DNA of 64,000 nucleotides from contig JAMPIV010019855.1 in NCBI GenBank assembly GCA_024509875.1, positions 336,090-400,089 on the forward strand, written 5' to 3'. This stretch comes from Oreohelix idahoensis (taxonomy: Eukaryota > Mollusca > Gastropoda > Stylommatophora > Oreohelicidae). Made by a program: the position numbers and the translations under genes. The notes below the pieces were generated by a model. That model did no database searches. It was not told where the DNA came from and was given only the letters and a program-made list of their open reading frames with translations. Shown here in pieces: positions 22,401 through 32,444 of the stretch; position 1 is the stretch's first letter, and each line of letters starts with the position of its first letter.

Positions 22401-24362
22401 TTGCGGAGTGCATTCCTTGACTCCATGAATGCGACCGATGATGAGGTCAGCGATCGGATTCGGAAGAAGACATGCGTGTACATCTCCTGTAAAGAAAGGA
22501 GTAGCAATCCTAATGATAGCAGTAGAGTATTTCTCTAATGTGCCGCCAAATGTTACACATTTGACTACTTGTCCAGTGGCACGGGAAGGATCTACGAGTG
22601 ACTGCCTAACACCAATTGTGGTGCATCCAGAATCAAATAGCACAGAGACTGGATTGTTATTCACTAAACCCTTATGTAAGACAAGAGAACCTCTTCCATC
22701 ATGCGCGACTGATGCCGGAAGAGCAGGAAGAGGATGGCCACAGCTTAAAGTAGACACTGTGGTTGGCTCAAATAACGTTTTGCATTGGGGGCACTGAGAT
22801 GCTCTCCCAAAATCAAAAGCGGCACATGCCATATTACTAGCATCATTATTATCTTTACTCTGTTTATAGGCTTCATGGGACTCTTGTTGTGCAGAGTTTG
22901 CCTGAAAATGTGGTTTATGTCTTTTGTTTTGAGATCTACCTCGGTTATTATCACCTCTGTAGTTATTGTTACCTCTATTGTAACCCCTATTTGGGTTTGA
23001 GTCATAGTTCCCTTGGTTACCATTATCATATTCATTATAATGAGTATCTCTGTAATTATGATCTTGTTGACTCCAAGACGGATAACCCTGATAGTTTCTA
23101 TAATTACTTCCTCTACGGAAATTCCTATAATTATGACCACCCCTGTGTCGAGAGCTATCAGGTCGTCTCCAGTTCTTTGAAGAAGAACCCTGAAATGATT
23201 GGTTACCTTGGTTTTGATAACTATTATGGTTACCTTTTTTATCAAATCTGTTTTGAGGTCCCTGAAATCTGTGTGAATAATTGGGATTGTATGGTGTTGC
23301 TGAAGCAACTGGCATACTCTCCTTAATCTTAGTGTTGCCAAAAGTCACGTCGGGGTGTGCAGTGACATATTGGGAACAATATTCTTCCATTTCTTTTAGA
23401 GATTTGGGTTTACGCTCATGTATAAATTCAAGGAAAGGTTTGTTCACACATGACATAATCTTATCTCTGAGCAACAAATCCATAAGTCCTTCATACGTTT
23501 TTTCTGTTTTGGAAAGCTCAATCCAACGATCAACTGTGAGACGTGCCTTTGCAGTGAATTCTGAGAATTCTACACCCGTCTCAGGTACCATCGTCTTAAA
23601 TAAAAGGCGATAGCCTTCCTCACTTAGCTGATATTTTTTTATCAAAGCCGCCCTAATGACATCATAATTATCCTTATCTGCTTCTCCTACAAGGCATAAT
23701 CTAGTCAAAGATTCACCTTTCAAGTTTTCTGATAATTGATTAGCGTATTGTGATTTATCCACATTATGTGTACGACAAGAACGTTCAAATCTATCCAGCC
23801 AGAATGTAATATCGTCACTGGACTGATTGAACGGTGGAACCTTAACCTTGTAAGTAGAAGGTTTACCATTACCACTAGATGCCTGATTAACATTACTCAT
23901 ACTTGTCAATCTCAATTTCTCCAACTCAAATTCATGTTCTCTTATTGCTTTTTTCTCTTCAGCATCTAATCTTTTTTGTTCAGCCTCCCTGTCTAATCTT
24001 TTTTGTTCAGCTTCCCTGTCTAATCTTTTTTGTTCAGCTTCACTGTCTAATCTTTTTTGTTCAGCCGCAGCTTCTCTTTCTAATTTTTTTTGTTCAGCTT
24101 CAAATCTCCTTTCCTCCACCTGCATCTGCAATTTCTTTTGTTCAGCAGCAGCCTCAGCTTCTCTTTCTAATCTTTTCTCTTCCGCCATAGCTTTTCTTTC
24201 TTCTGCAGCTAATCTTTTCTCTTCTGCCATAGCTCTTCTCTCTTCTGCAGCTAATGCTTTGTCATATTGAGCAACTGCCCATTGTTCTAATTGTTGACCA
24301 GTCTTATCAAGGGCTTTCCCTTGTGTAATGAAGTATTCTAAAGTAGACATCATGTCTAACAA
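19452..24362 (-). CDS. Family B copy 1 Gag-Pol polyprotein, intact
   Basis: This unbroken frame has 1636 codons. The true start is probably Met4 or Met5 (24353 or 24350), because copy 2 begins at the equivalent place with ATGGCGACTTTAGAC. Order: charged coil about 35-150 with repeated QKRLDREAE units; Gag capsid about 165-340; Y/N/R/G-rich basic tail; a CPQC...CGH cysteine-histidine motif; protease DSG 577-579; H2C2 finger; integrase D843, D903, E939 (DD35E); GPY; RT with YLDD 1366-1369; RNase H from D1517. The ORF ends shortly after RNase H. Integrase lies before RT, as in family A. All expected catalytic residues are visible, so it could encode a functional polyprotein. Expression is not shown. 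Confidence 0.93.
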   Translation of the reverse strand: MLDMMSTLEYFITQGKALDKTGQQLEQWAVAQYDKALAAEERRAMAEEKRLAAEERKAMAEEKRLEREAEAAAEQKKLQMQVEERRFEAEQKKLEREAAAEQKRLDSEAEQKRLDREAEQKRLDREAEQKRLDAEEKKAIREHEFELEKLRLTSMSNVNQASSGNGKPSTYKVKVPPFNQSSDDITFWLDRFERSCRTHNVDKSQYANQLSENLKGESLTRLCLVGEADKDNYDVIRAALIKKYQLSEEGYRLLFKTMVPETGVEFSEFTAKARLTVDRWIELSKTEKTYEGLMDLLLRDKIMSCVNKPFLEFIHERKPKSLKEMEEYCSQYVTAHPDVTFGNTKIKESMPVASATPYNPNYSHRFQGPQNRFDKKGNHNSYQNQGNQSFQGSSSKNWRRPDSSRHRGGHNYRNFRRGSNYRNYQGYPSWSQQDHNYRDTHYNEYDNGNQGNYDSNPNRGYNRGNNNYRGDNNRGRSQNKRHKPHFQANSAQQESHEAYKQSKDNNDASNMACAAFDFGRASQCPQCKTLFEPTTVSTLSCGHPLPALPASVAHDGRGSLVLHKGLVNNNPVSVLFDSGCTTIGVRQSLVDPSRATGQVVKCVTFGGTLEKYSTAIIRIATPFFTGDVHACLLPNPIADLIIGRIHGVKECTPQQISTWERQNMQIANAVVTRAQALNMPQTSSTEDNEVHNQDNPLVISRDSFIKQQEDDPTLKKFFILATKGDPNKDTSRKSWITKKNGVLVRMVQDSITSSHSQILVPKNLRVKILQHAHDSQCAGHMGFSRTKSRVLAAFFWPLVNKDIRIYCRSCKVCQEVKSKGPRHAAPIQAADIPIRPFQKMAIDIIGPFKIKSARGHQFILTCVDMCTRWPEAIPLKSITTADIADALWLIFSRLGFPGEILSDHGTQLISDTMSQVMSTLQIDRSLSSIYHPMSNGMVERLNRTLKNLLGKITEDHPQDWDRVLPAALFAYREVPNEHTGFSPFELVFGARPRGPMSLLHDLITSDNIDDDTKSSYEYVIALRQKIIEACKLATSSSEFAKQKARQFANKKRCLRQLCPGDKAFVLLPCRENRLLISWKGPYDIISKISDVDYIVDIDGKHKTFHINMLTEFHERPDYLQPIFQATDNSPVQHGHYSSLSVIQDEETSFSDVNLPLPMIPLHSSESWKNVTVSPDLSLGEQRQVSTMLQTFQDVLTDIPGQTNVIQHDIVLTDHTPIRVRPYPIPIHFQAQVEKELDEMIDLKIIEPSTSAYSSPMVIVRKKDNNIRLCVDYRKLNQVTKFDAEPMPLLEELLTRLSKSHFFTKLDLSKGYWQVPLSERAKPLTAFSTPRGLFQWNFMPFGLMNAPATFVRMMRRILSYRSDVIAYLDDICLFSDTWEDHYSGLDELLSTLREHNLTAKPSKAYIGFSEISFLGHRVGHGFLKTEDHNTSKILNISIPKTKKQVRSLLGLIQFYGRFIQNLSSIMAPLSTLLKKGSPNVVHWSQECQCSLDKIKTLFSTPPILVLPTKDKTFVLRSDASSTGIGAALMQEYSGTLHPVMYISRKLNAAERNYSVLDRELLAMVWSILKLQRFLLGAHFIVETDQKALTAIQSKNLKSSRSTRYAIALQPFHFSVRAIRGSDNVMADILSRCPHDST

Positions 24363-25463
24363 TAATACTAATCACCTGAAATAATAATAATACCACAAGT
24401 TCTCAATGACTTGATTAATCAGTATACTATCCCAATATCTGTGGGTCACAAGCCTTTAATAAGGTCTTGTATAATAGTAATAATAATCAGGTACTGGTTT
24501 ATACCATAATCCAAGTGCAGTGCACAGGCAATTGTGTCTTATGAAATATACCTATATAAAACATATGTCAACCAACAGAATACATAAAGTACAAATAGGA
24601 CTGACAATACAAGAACGTTTGCAGAAATCAAAATAAATCAAATAGGGAAATCAATGAAAATAATCACTGAATCTGCAAAGAATAACAACACAAATGACGT
24701 CACAATATATGAATATAAATTGTGAATAGAACTGAAAGATAGAAAAGGTTAGACCAACAAATTACAAACAAATCAAAACAAAACTAAAGAACAAAGAAAT
24801 ATTACAAAAATAACAATAATTACAGACTTCACAGCTAACACAAAAGCAACAGTTGTCGCAGCAAATTTTCAATCAAGAAAATTGCACCTATAGAAAACGC
24901 CCACAACGGACCCTCTATGACGTGGGATATTCTGTTGTGAGGACGCCGCCCAACCTTAAACACAACCCGCTGACATAGAAACTAACATACTATACAAACA
25001 AATAACATGTAAACATAAATATATATAAATTATGTGTATGATAGTATGTGTTGCAAAATAGGCTCAGTTTTACAGTAATGGCAAAGTTATTTTTATGAAA
25101 ATAAACAAACTGCCACTTTATTCAATTAAACATTCTGGCCTTAAATATTAAAGTTCATATATGGAAAACAAGAAGATCCATCGATGAAAATAGGACTTCT
25201 TAGTTCACAAATACTGTCTTCCTGTTAACATTGACAAGAATTGATCCAACTGTTCTGTGAAACTCTGTAATGTCTAATGTAAAAATGTCAACAACGCTGA
25301 CCTACATACTGCATTCACTTGACAGGTCACGTGACGAAGTGTTGACAAAGAGCAAACCAATACTGCAAGTGTGTCGTATCAGCCACAGGAAACGGTCTGG
25401 TATCGGTAATCTGTTGACTTCTGAACTTCTGCGAGGTCAAACCCAGAAAGCTGGTCCACCAGT
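24363..25463 (-). other. Family B 5' untranslated leader with primer-binding site 25446-25461
   Basis: This 1.1-kb leader lies between the 5' LTR and gag on the minus strand. Two bases after the LTR end the minus strand reads TGGTGGACCAGCTTTC. Its complement ends in CCA, as expected for a tRNA 3' end. Copy 2 has the related TGGTGGCCAGATTTC in the same place. The tRNA is not identified. The leader is AT-rich with short ATT repeats near gag. Confidence 0.7.
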
Positions 25464-26946
25464 TGATAAGGTTGATAATGTTGGATTTTTATTCCCGTTA
25501 ATGATATCCACCAAAAGATAGATATAAGTGGATGGAAGCAGACATCATCATCATCATCAGTTGATAAGATCTCTATGGTGTTGTTTGCTCCACTGTAGTG
25601 TATGGAATGTCAACTTGACCTACGCAGTGGTGTGTAGACATGGATTGAGTGTATAATGTGCGAATGATGATAAGGGTTCGTGTTGTTGACAAATGTTCTT
25701 TTCTCACACTCATGTATGACTGGAAGTCATCGACACCAACGACTGTGTACCTTTTCTAAAGTTTAATTGGACGTACACACTCGACAGCACAGATAGTGAC
25801 AAATCACAGGTTGGCATAATACATCATAGTACAGTGGATAGCTGGTCTTGCAATGTTATGTTACATGGGCACTCATGTAGATTAATATTATAATGGACTG
25901 TCAGTAGCCAAGCCCTCAGTATCGCCCATACATATATATCATCTGACTTCACTGACTGAGCACGTCAGCTTATAAACAATATTTCAGATGGCTTCTAAAC
26001 CTAATCTCGTTTAGCGACGATTCTCCCACATAATGTTCAGCACATATTTTTTTCATATAATAATATTAAACCGCTGATAATGGGTTCTCATGTGTAGCAG
26101 TGATCTCTGGACTAAACAAGCGATAATACGGGCATCCCTTTTCTCTTCTTGAAAGTCACTACATGTTTTGGTTCCAAGATGGCTTCACTCGTGAGCTGTC
26201 ACTCACGTTTGGATACAGATAATGAATCTGTCCTAAAGTTAGTCATTCATAAAACATTTCATTGCTCTGTAGATTTGATCATGAACAATTGACTGCATTC
26301 TACAGAATATAGTGCTGCTAGGAATCGAAGTCGTTTTCATCGAGTCAAATATATTCTCTTAGACATTCAAATCGTAACTATCGAAAATGGTGGCTTCGAT
26401 CGAGAGTTCATAAGAGTGTGTTTGATTACCTTGGTAGAGGAAATATGAAACTGCCATTCCTTGGCAATACGAATAAACACTGGGGTAAAGCATACACGAT
26501 AGGTTTAGACGACTATCACTTTCCCCACAAATACTGAGATCACTTTTTCCCGGCGACAGGCCGACATAGGAAAACACACAGTCCCTATCAGGACGAAGCC
26601 AAATCACACCACACTCTAGCGACACATCCGCCGAATAGCCTTTGACCTCTCTAGAGACAACAGAACATATAGTTCGACTTAGATATGTAAAGATATACAG
26701 ATATAAGACAGACTCGTCCTACTCAGACAAACAATACACATAAATTCAGGCCATAGATATTCTGAAGCAAGAACAATCTATTATTACCCAAACAACGAAT
26801 AAATCGCAGTAAAATGGATTTATCCGCGGAGTTTGATCGAAGAGATGGCACAACTTTCAAGGGAAGTAACTCAATAATGACTTTCCCTTAAGCACAAAAA
26901 ATTACCTATGTATAATATTGTAAGATATCAAAGACTGCACGTAACA
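25464..26946 (-). repeat. Family B LTR (5' LTR of copy 1)
   Basis: This 1483-bp LTR is a near-identical partner of 17485-18968. Differences are mainly single substitutions and small changes in A/T runs. The element start TGTTACGTGC lies at the right end, next to CTCGC. Confidence 0.92.
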
Positions 26947-26951
26947 CTCGC
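26947..26951. repeat. Target-site duplication CTCGC, right
   Basis: This is the second copy of the 5-bp duplication made by family B insertion, and the family A LTR resumes immediately after it. Confidence 0.9.
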
Positions 26952-28505
26952 GAAGCGTTTTCTCAAATATATAATTAAATACGCGAGTGTATATTATAGT
27001 TTTAACGGGAAATTCATCGCGCTTCAGAATGTTATTTGATTTTTCGATATATTACATGTTTTTTGTTTCATACAGAATGATCGTAACCTGCGATCCCAGC
27101 AATAAAGAAATCATACATCTTAAAACTTCCAGACATATTGATGAAACATTTTAAATTTAATCTTGTGGCGGTTCGATGCGGCCTAGCTATCATATTTACA
27201 TGAAAGAAAGCCTACCCAAGAATATTTAAAAAGAAACCATAAAATTAAATTACAATCTGTAAGATAAACTGGAAGATGAACAGTGCCAGTAGCGATATTT
27301 TACTTACTGCCCTACTGTGAGAGAGTACATATTTACCTGAACTGTGACTGGGCCTAGTTTTTCCTCACTGGATTTAAAACCTACCGGTCAGTTGCTATCA
27401 TCACGCCTTGAAGGAATTTTACCTCCAGCAGCGAAATTAAAGAGACCACTCCATCCTCACCCCTGTGTTGAATTGTGTCAGTGCCATCCAATAGACTCCT
27501 TTTTATATAATAAAACACAAGAACTCTTAGGCTTCAAGTCTGGCGATAAGTGGGAATATTTGCTATCAGCAAACCTCGCTACATCTGGGGCGGGACATCG
27601 AAGTACCAGACATTTTCATATGTCAAGAGTGTAATTGCTGTTTATATAATTCTATGGATTGTCTGATGCTGCAATCGGTAAGTGTGTGTGAGTATATGAG
27701 TGTGGGCCCTCACGCGCGTGCATGAATGACAGGAGATTTAATTTTTGGCAAACCATTTGTTAACTTGCCTACAGGGTAATACATTTTCTGTATTTCCTGC
27801 ATTGTTTCTTTAAGTAGGATATTTTGTTAACTCTGTTTACCCCCCCCCCTTTTTTTCATTTGCTTATTAAAGGGAAAACCAATTGGGAATAACAGGATTT
27901 TTTCTACCACCCATACCAAATATTGTAACACCTCTTTCAGAGTAATTAAATTCACTGTTGGGTTACATTACCTGTGTTCCTGATAACTATCTATCTTTGG
28001 ACTGGGTATATCTTTGTCTAATAAGCGGGAAGGGCTTAGTCGATACCAATCTTCTTCACCCCCCTCCCCACCTTGTTATTTGTATTTTCTGTACTTATGA
28101 TATATTTTTCCTGAAAACACTTGATATTTGTTTGTGATTTGATTTTTAAGGTTAATAAACAGCCTAAACTTATTTAGTCCTGTGTTGGAATACCCAAAGC
28201 CCAAAATTTCCCCTATTTGTTTAATATAGTTTGTATCCACGTGCGTCTGTGTGTTTGAAGCACCAAATCGGTGTGAGCGCAGGGGCGTGTCTGGAAACTG
28301 GCAAATAATTGTTTGACCAGGAGAGTGAAGAGAAGATTGAGAGGAACGATTTGTCGTAAATAAGTCTGTCCTTACTCTCCCCAGCACTCTGTGAAGCAAC
28401 TATTTACTCTCTGTATTTTCTATCACTGAGCTTTTCACCACCATTCTCCACTCTAAACAGGACCACTATTTCTAAGACTCTTTCTCTCGAAATAAATTTA
28501 CGACA
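26952..28505 (+). repeat. Family A LTR 3, right part
   Basis: This is the remaining 1554 bp of the third family A LTR. It starts with GAAGCG after the duplication and ends TTTACGACA. Together with 16397-17484 it makes a 2642-bp LTR. At 28506 the sequence turns directly into a 15-bp minisatellite rather than a family A leader, so this is the right end of the array. Confidence 0.9.
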
Positions 28506-28595
28506 GTGTGTATGCTGATGGTGTGTAAGCTGATGGTGTGTATATTGATGATGTGTATGCTGATGGTGTGTAAGCTGATGGTGTGTATGCTGATG
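28506..28595 (+). repeat. 15-bp minisatellite, six units
   Basis: There are six units close to GTGTGTATGCTGATG directly abutting the LTR end. Units alternate mainly at one or two bases. Confidence 0.85.
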
Positions 28596-28596
28596 G

Positions 28597-30164
28597 TGGT
28601 AATGGATTGATGTTCATTATCATCATTTTGATGTTTTCCTTTGGAGCATGAAGTCACAGCTGTAGGTGGCCCTCTTGTAGAGAGTCAGTCACGTGTTCTA
28701 GCAGTCCTGGTTTATGTAGCAATGTTTGTTACATGATGAATTTGCCAGTCCCATACACAACCTTATGTAAGTCGGCTAATGCCCTAATGGAGCATGCCGT
28801 ACTACATGTATCCTCAGAAAGCCATAGGAAACTTTACGGGACTAACTGTTTGATGTTGGTCAGCAAAAACATGAAGAGGATAGGCAAGATCTAACGGATG
28901 GCACGGAACAGGAAGGCTTTTACGTGTGTTTGTTGAAAGCCAGGGCATAAAGGGCAGCGGAAATGTCATGACGATGATGATGTTAAACAAATTCTATATT
29001 CATCATTTTCCTGTGTGCTCCTTACAAACCAGGGAACTATCACTGCAGCTGGTATCCTAACAGGAAGCCTGCCCCAGCAGTGACATGCTCGAGAAGGGAT
29101 GGTTTTTGTGGCTATTTGTTTGACATGATGAGGTTGCTAGCCTCAGTACACAAGCTGATATTAGTCGCCTTGTACCACATATTGGGTGCCTCTTTCTACG
29201 TCATTCTATGATCCCATAACTCTTTAAAAATGTGTACCACTTAATTTTGTTCTCTCCATGTTGTTTCCCCTTTTTTTCTTGTTCCTTGTTTGTATCAAGC
29301 TGTAGACACACGTTATACTCTCCTAAAGCGTATTCGGAGGCCAATACATGGAGCGGCAACTCGGTTTATACCACAATTGTATCCCCACCTGTCTCGTGTT
29401 CCCATCATGTTGATATTCTATCTAACCAATTACCTCCCTTCCTGTCACTCATATTCAATGAGGATTATGTTTTGGTAAACATTACTCTCGCGTATGTTCC
29501 AGCAGGGTTGTTTCTTCTGTAATCCCAAAAATAACTACGCATTCAATAGCTCGTTTCGCTAAGATAGCACAGGTCGCACCTGATACAAAGTTTGACAGGT
29601 ATCTAGGGTGAATGTCATACCGTATAAACGTCATTCAAGTCTGGATGTTACCTTTTTCTGAGCAGCCTGTTGGGGTGTGGAGGGAAGTTCGTTTCTGCAT
29701 CGCCGAAGCGAAAAATACCACACACGGAGGGGTGGAGGTGCGTAGCAAGTGATACTTCTTGTGGGTGCTATAGGAGGGAGTATGACAGATATTGAAAACA
29801 AACATGAACTCTTCCAAAGACACACCACGAAGTTAAGGATGGCAGCCAACAGCATGGGCAATTGTGGTCTACTCGGGTTGTCACTGGGTGCATGGAATTT
29901 TCTTAAATACCGAGCACCGCCTTGAAAATATACATCTTTTATGTTTAACCAACTTCTGGATTTCAATAAAACGGTTCCCCTTTCTGATGATGGACGGTAA
30001 GGACAGTCAAACCTGTCCCCCAAGACCGCCCGCCCTAAATGAAATATTCACCAACCAGCGGCGTTGCTTCCGTTTTACACCCGGGGAAACCATTATCTGC
30101 AATGACACACATACAAGACCTCCCATTGTAGGACTTTCCGGAAGGGGGAATTCATAACACTCAT
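28597..30164. other. Unassigned sequence with two copies of a dispersed repeat
   Basis: There is no recognisable gene. Two short stretches, 28723-28795 and 29113-29180, resemble each other and 49456-49530. They share the core TTGCCAGCCTCAT, then CACAA and AAGTCGGC, and mark an unnamed interspersed repeat. The open frames at 29232-30157 show no motif that I recognise. Confidence 0.4.
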
Positions 30165-30245
30165 CAATCAATAAATACTTTTTTTAGTGCCCTTAGGAGC
30201 ATAGGCCTTCAACAAACACACACCAAGTCCTCCTGGTTCAAGCTA
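30165..30245 (-). repeat. Possible LINE 3'-end scrap
   Basis: The minus strand contains GAAGGCCTATGCTCC followed by an A-rich stretch and TGATTGATGAG. The same 15-mer occurs near the end of the LINE relic at 38265-38279. I read this as the last bases of a related LINE; it is too short to classify. Confidence 0.4.
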
Positions 30246-30535
30246 TCAGTTGAATAACTTTCCATAACATTCTCGCTAGTTTCAATTCTATCTCTTGTTA
30301 TCTTCTCCAACTGTTCTTTGGTCTGCTTCTACATACCTTACCGTGGTGATTCCAGAGTTAGGACTGCCTGGAAATGTTATCAACAGACTTCCTCAGTCTG
30401 TAATTTCATATCGGAATCTGTTCATTTATAATGTTGTTGTCAATATTTAACGGTTGGGCTTCTCCATTTTCTCACTGGGATTTCCCGGAGTGACTACAAG
30501 GATTTTCATTTACGGCACGCTTCTTTTGTTATGAC

Positions 30536-30720
30536 GTCCGATTGGCACAGAGGTTAGAGGGCTGACCTCTCGCGGGACAGGTGCCGGGTTCGAAACACGG
30601 TGGCGTCATGCACCAGTCTATCCAGCTGTAAATTGGCACCTGACAAAAGGTTCTATGCACGAAAGCGTAGAAGCTTCATCTAGAATTAGTAATGAGGCTT
30701 CGTAGGCTAAATATATAGAT
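30536..30720 (+). repeat. tRNA-derived SINE
   Basis: An A-box-like TGGCACAGAGG (30543-30553) and a B-box-like GGTTCGAAAC (30587-30596) are spaced as in tRNA genes. They are followed by a non-tRNA body with AATTGGCACCTGAC. The 5' part does not fold into a clean tRNA cloverleaf by eye, so a SINE head is more likely than a tRNA gene. The 3' boundary is uncertain. Confidence 0.6.
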
Positions 30721-31100
30721 ATATGGCGGAGACACTTATTCATACGGTAGTTACCCGAACGGCTTAAGATAAATGGGGGAACATTCCAGAAATGTCGGCA
30801 ACAAAAAGCAACAGAGGCAGGAATATTTCTGCGAAAAAACATCCCGAGCCATGAAGTATATTGGGAAAGAATTATCATTTTTTTTTTTTAACAAAATATC
30901 CCGTTCAACTCTTGATGGGTTATAATTAGGACATATAGTGTAATAAATTCAAGACAAATAAAATCAGATTTCCGATATCTAAATATAATGTCTTCTTCGC
31001 CCCTCCACTCAGTCTAAATAGAGTAAATCAAAACCGAAATTGTGTGAATGTATGTGTGTGTGTGTGACCTCCTCTTTCCAAGAAACATACAAATAAAAAT
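30721..31100. other. Unassigned sequence with short TG microsatellite
   Basis: This is AT-rich sequence between the SINE and the LINE. It holds a TG run at about 31047-31068 and no other signal. Confidence 0.4.
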
Positions 31101-31111
31101 ATAAAAAATAT
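31101..31111. repeat. LINE target-site duplication ATAAAAAATAT, 3' side
   Basis: This 11-bp sequence is repeated exactly at 36865-36875 and brackets the LINE. It is A/T-rich, so part of the match could be chance, but it sits exactly beside the TGATGATG tail. Confidence 0.75.
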
Positions 31112-31116
31112 CATCA

Positions 31117-32444
31117 TCAGTTGCCATCTCCACAACGAAGGTTGGCTGTAATGGATCTCCAACGTCTTCTGTCTCTTGTCTTGGTGGTGCACTCTGATAG
31201 ACTCTTTCCTGTCCATCTCTTGATGTTATCTTCCCACTTATAGCGCTGTCTTCCCCTTGCACGTTTGCCTTCATCTCTCCCTTCTGTTTTGGTCTTCTGC
31301 AAGGTGTTATGCCTTTTTATGTGGCCAAAGTATTTTAGCTGCCGAACTTTGACCTCCCTCATTAGTTCTCTTTTCATACCTAGATTTTCTAGGACCTCCT
31401 TATTTTTTTTCATCTCTTTCCATGAGATACGCCCCATTCTTCTATATATCCACATTTAAAGAGCCTCAATTCTTTCTTCCAAATGCTTATTCATCGTCCA
31501 TGTTTCTGCACCATACAGAAATGCAGAATATATATAACACTTTATGATTCTCAGTTTTAATTTGTGAGATAACTGTTTGGATGTCAGTATATGTTTCATG
31601 TTGTTGAATGTAGCTTTGGCCATTCCTATTCTCTTCTTGATTTCTGTTTCACATCTGCCATCTTCTGTTATTATATGACCAAGATATACGTAGCTCTTGA
31701 CTTGTTCCAGGATTTTCCCATTTACGCTTATCTTTAATGTGGGTTTATCGTATGTTTTGCTAATTATCATAGTTTTTGTTTTCTCAATATTAATGTCGAG
31801 TCCATATTCATGACTTATACTGTTCACTTGCTTCACTAGTTCTTGTAACTCCTGTTCGCTTTCAGCTAACAACACGGTATCATCTGCATATCTAAGGTTG
31901 TTTATTGACCGTCCACTGATGTTCAGTCCTGGTATTTCCTGTATCTGTTTGAAAATTTTTTCGGTGTATAAATTAAATAGGCAGGGGGACAGCACACAAC
32001 CTTGTCTGACACCTCTTTTTATGTCTATGTATGGTGAATAATTCCTTCCCGATCTTACTGTGGCAGTTTGCTCCCAATGAAGGTTACTGAGTATTCTTAT
32101 ATCTTTTCCATCAATACCTATGTCTTTGAGGCATTCAATTATTTTCTCATGATGGACTCTGTCAAAAGCCTTCTTATAGTCAATGAAGCACATATACATA
32201 CTTTTTTGGACCTCTGTATATTTTTCTGCTAATATTCTTAGGCAAAATATTGCCTCTCTTGTTCCATTGTTCCGTCTAAAACCAAACTGTTCTTCTTGGA
32301 TTTCGCTGTCTACTTTACTTTTTATTCTTTCCTGTATGATTTTGAGCAGTATCTTAATTGCATGACTCATCAGGCTGATTGTTCTGAAGTCTGAACATTC
32401 TGTTGCATTTGGTTTTTTGGGCAATGTTATGAAAACTGATGTCT
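31117..32444 (-). pseudogene. LINE polyprotein, 3' half (reverse transcriptase and C-terminus)
   Basis: This half continues the frame cut at 34744 by the insert. The RT core shows FRTISLMSHA, FGFRRNNGTREA, the catalytic motif FIDYKKAFD, RQGCVLSP and the YADD box, followed by the GCE/GAETW region (here YGAETWTMNK). A nonsense TAA at 31456-31458 separates the last 112 codons. These codons carry the GHIKRH and RGRQR motifs usual in RTE-like C-termini. The TGA at 31117-31119 is the first triplet of the 3' TGATGATG tail. Confidence 0.88.

Larger units (their letters stand above)
17485..26946 (-). mobile_element. Complete Gmr1-like LTR retrotransposon (family B copy 1)
   Basis: This is a 9462-bp element with 1484- and 1483-bp LTRs, a 5-bp CTCGC duplication, a primer-binding site, a polypurine tract and one intact Gag-Pol frame, all on the minus strand. 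It sits inside the third LTR of the family A array, so it is younger than that LTR. The two LTRs differ by roughly 20 positions by eye. It is the best candidate in the window for a recently active element. Confidence 0.93.
615..28505 (+). mobile_element. Tandem Gmr1-like LTR retrotransposon array (family A), interrupted by family B
   Basis: Two family A bodies lie head to tail and share the central LTR, giving LTR (615-3268), internal, LTR (8519-11162), internal, LTR (16397-17484 plus 26952-28505). The repeat period is about 7.9 kb. The third LTR is split by a 9.46-kb family B element. The outer flanks (ACCAC on the left, GTGTG on the right) are not a target duplication. The solo family A LTR at 43895 does have one, so the array probably arose by unequal recombination between elements rather than by one integration. 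Both Gag-Pol frames carry lesions. Confidence 0.9.

Noticed and set aside
22745..23341. 198-codon frame overlapping family B gag
   Set aside because: It is a shadow of the real Gag frame in a low-complexity region.
29232..29522. 96-codon plus-strand frame as a small gene
   Set aside because: The sequence lacks motifs and overlaps another frame of similar length. Chance is the simpler reading.
30536..30610. Functional tRNA gene
   Set aside because: A and B boxes are present, but the acceptor and anticodon arms do not pair convincingly and a SINE-like body follows.
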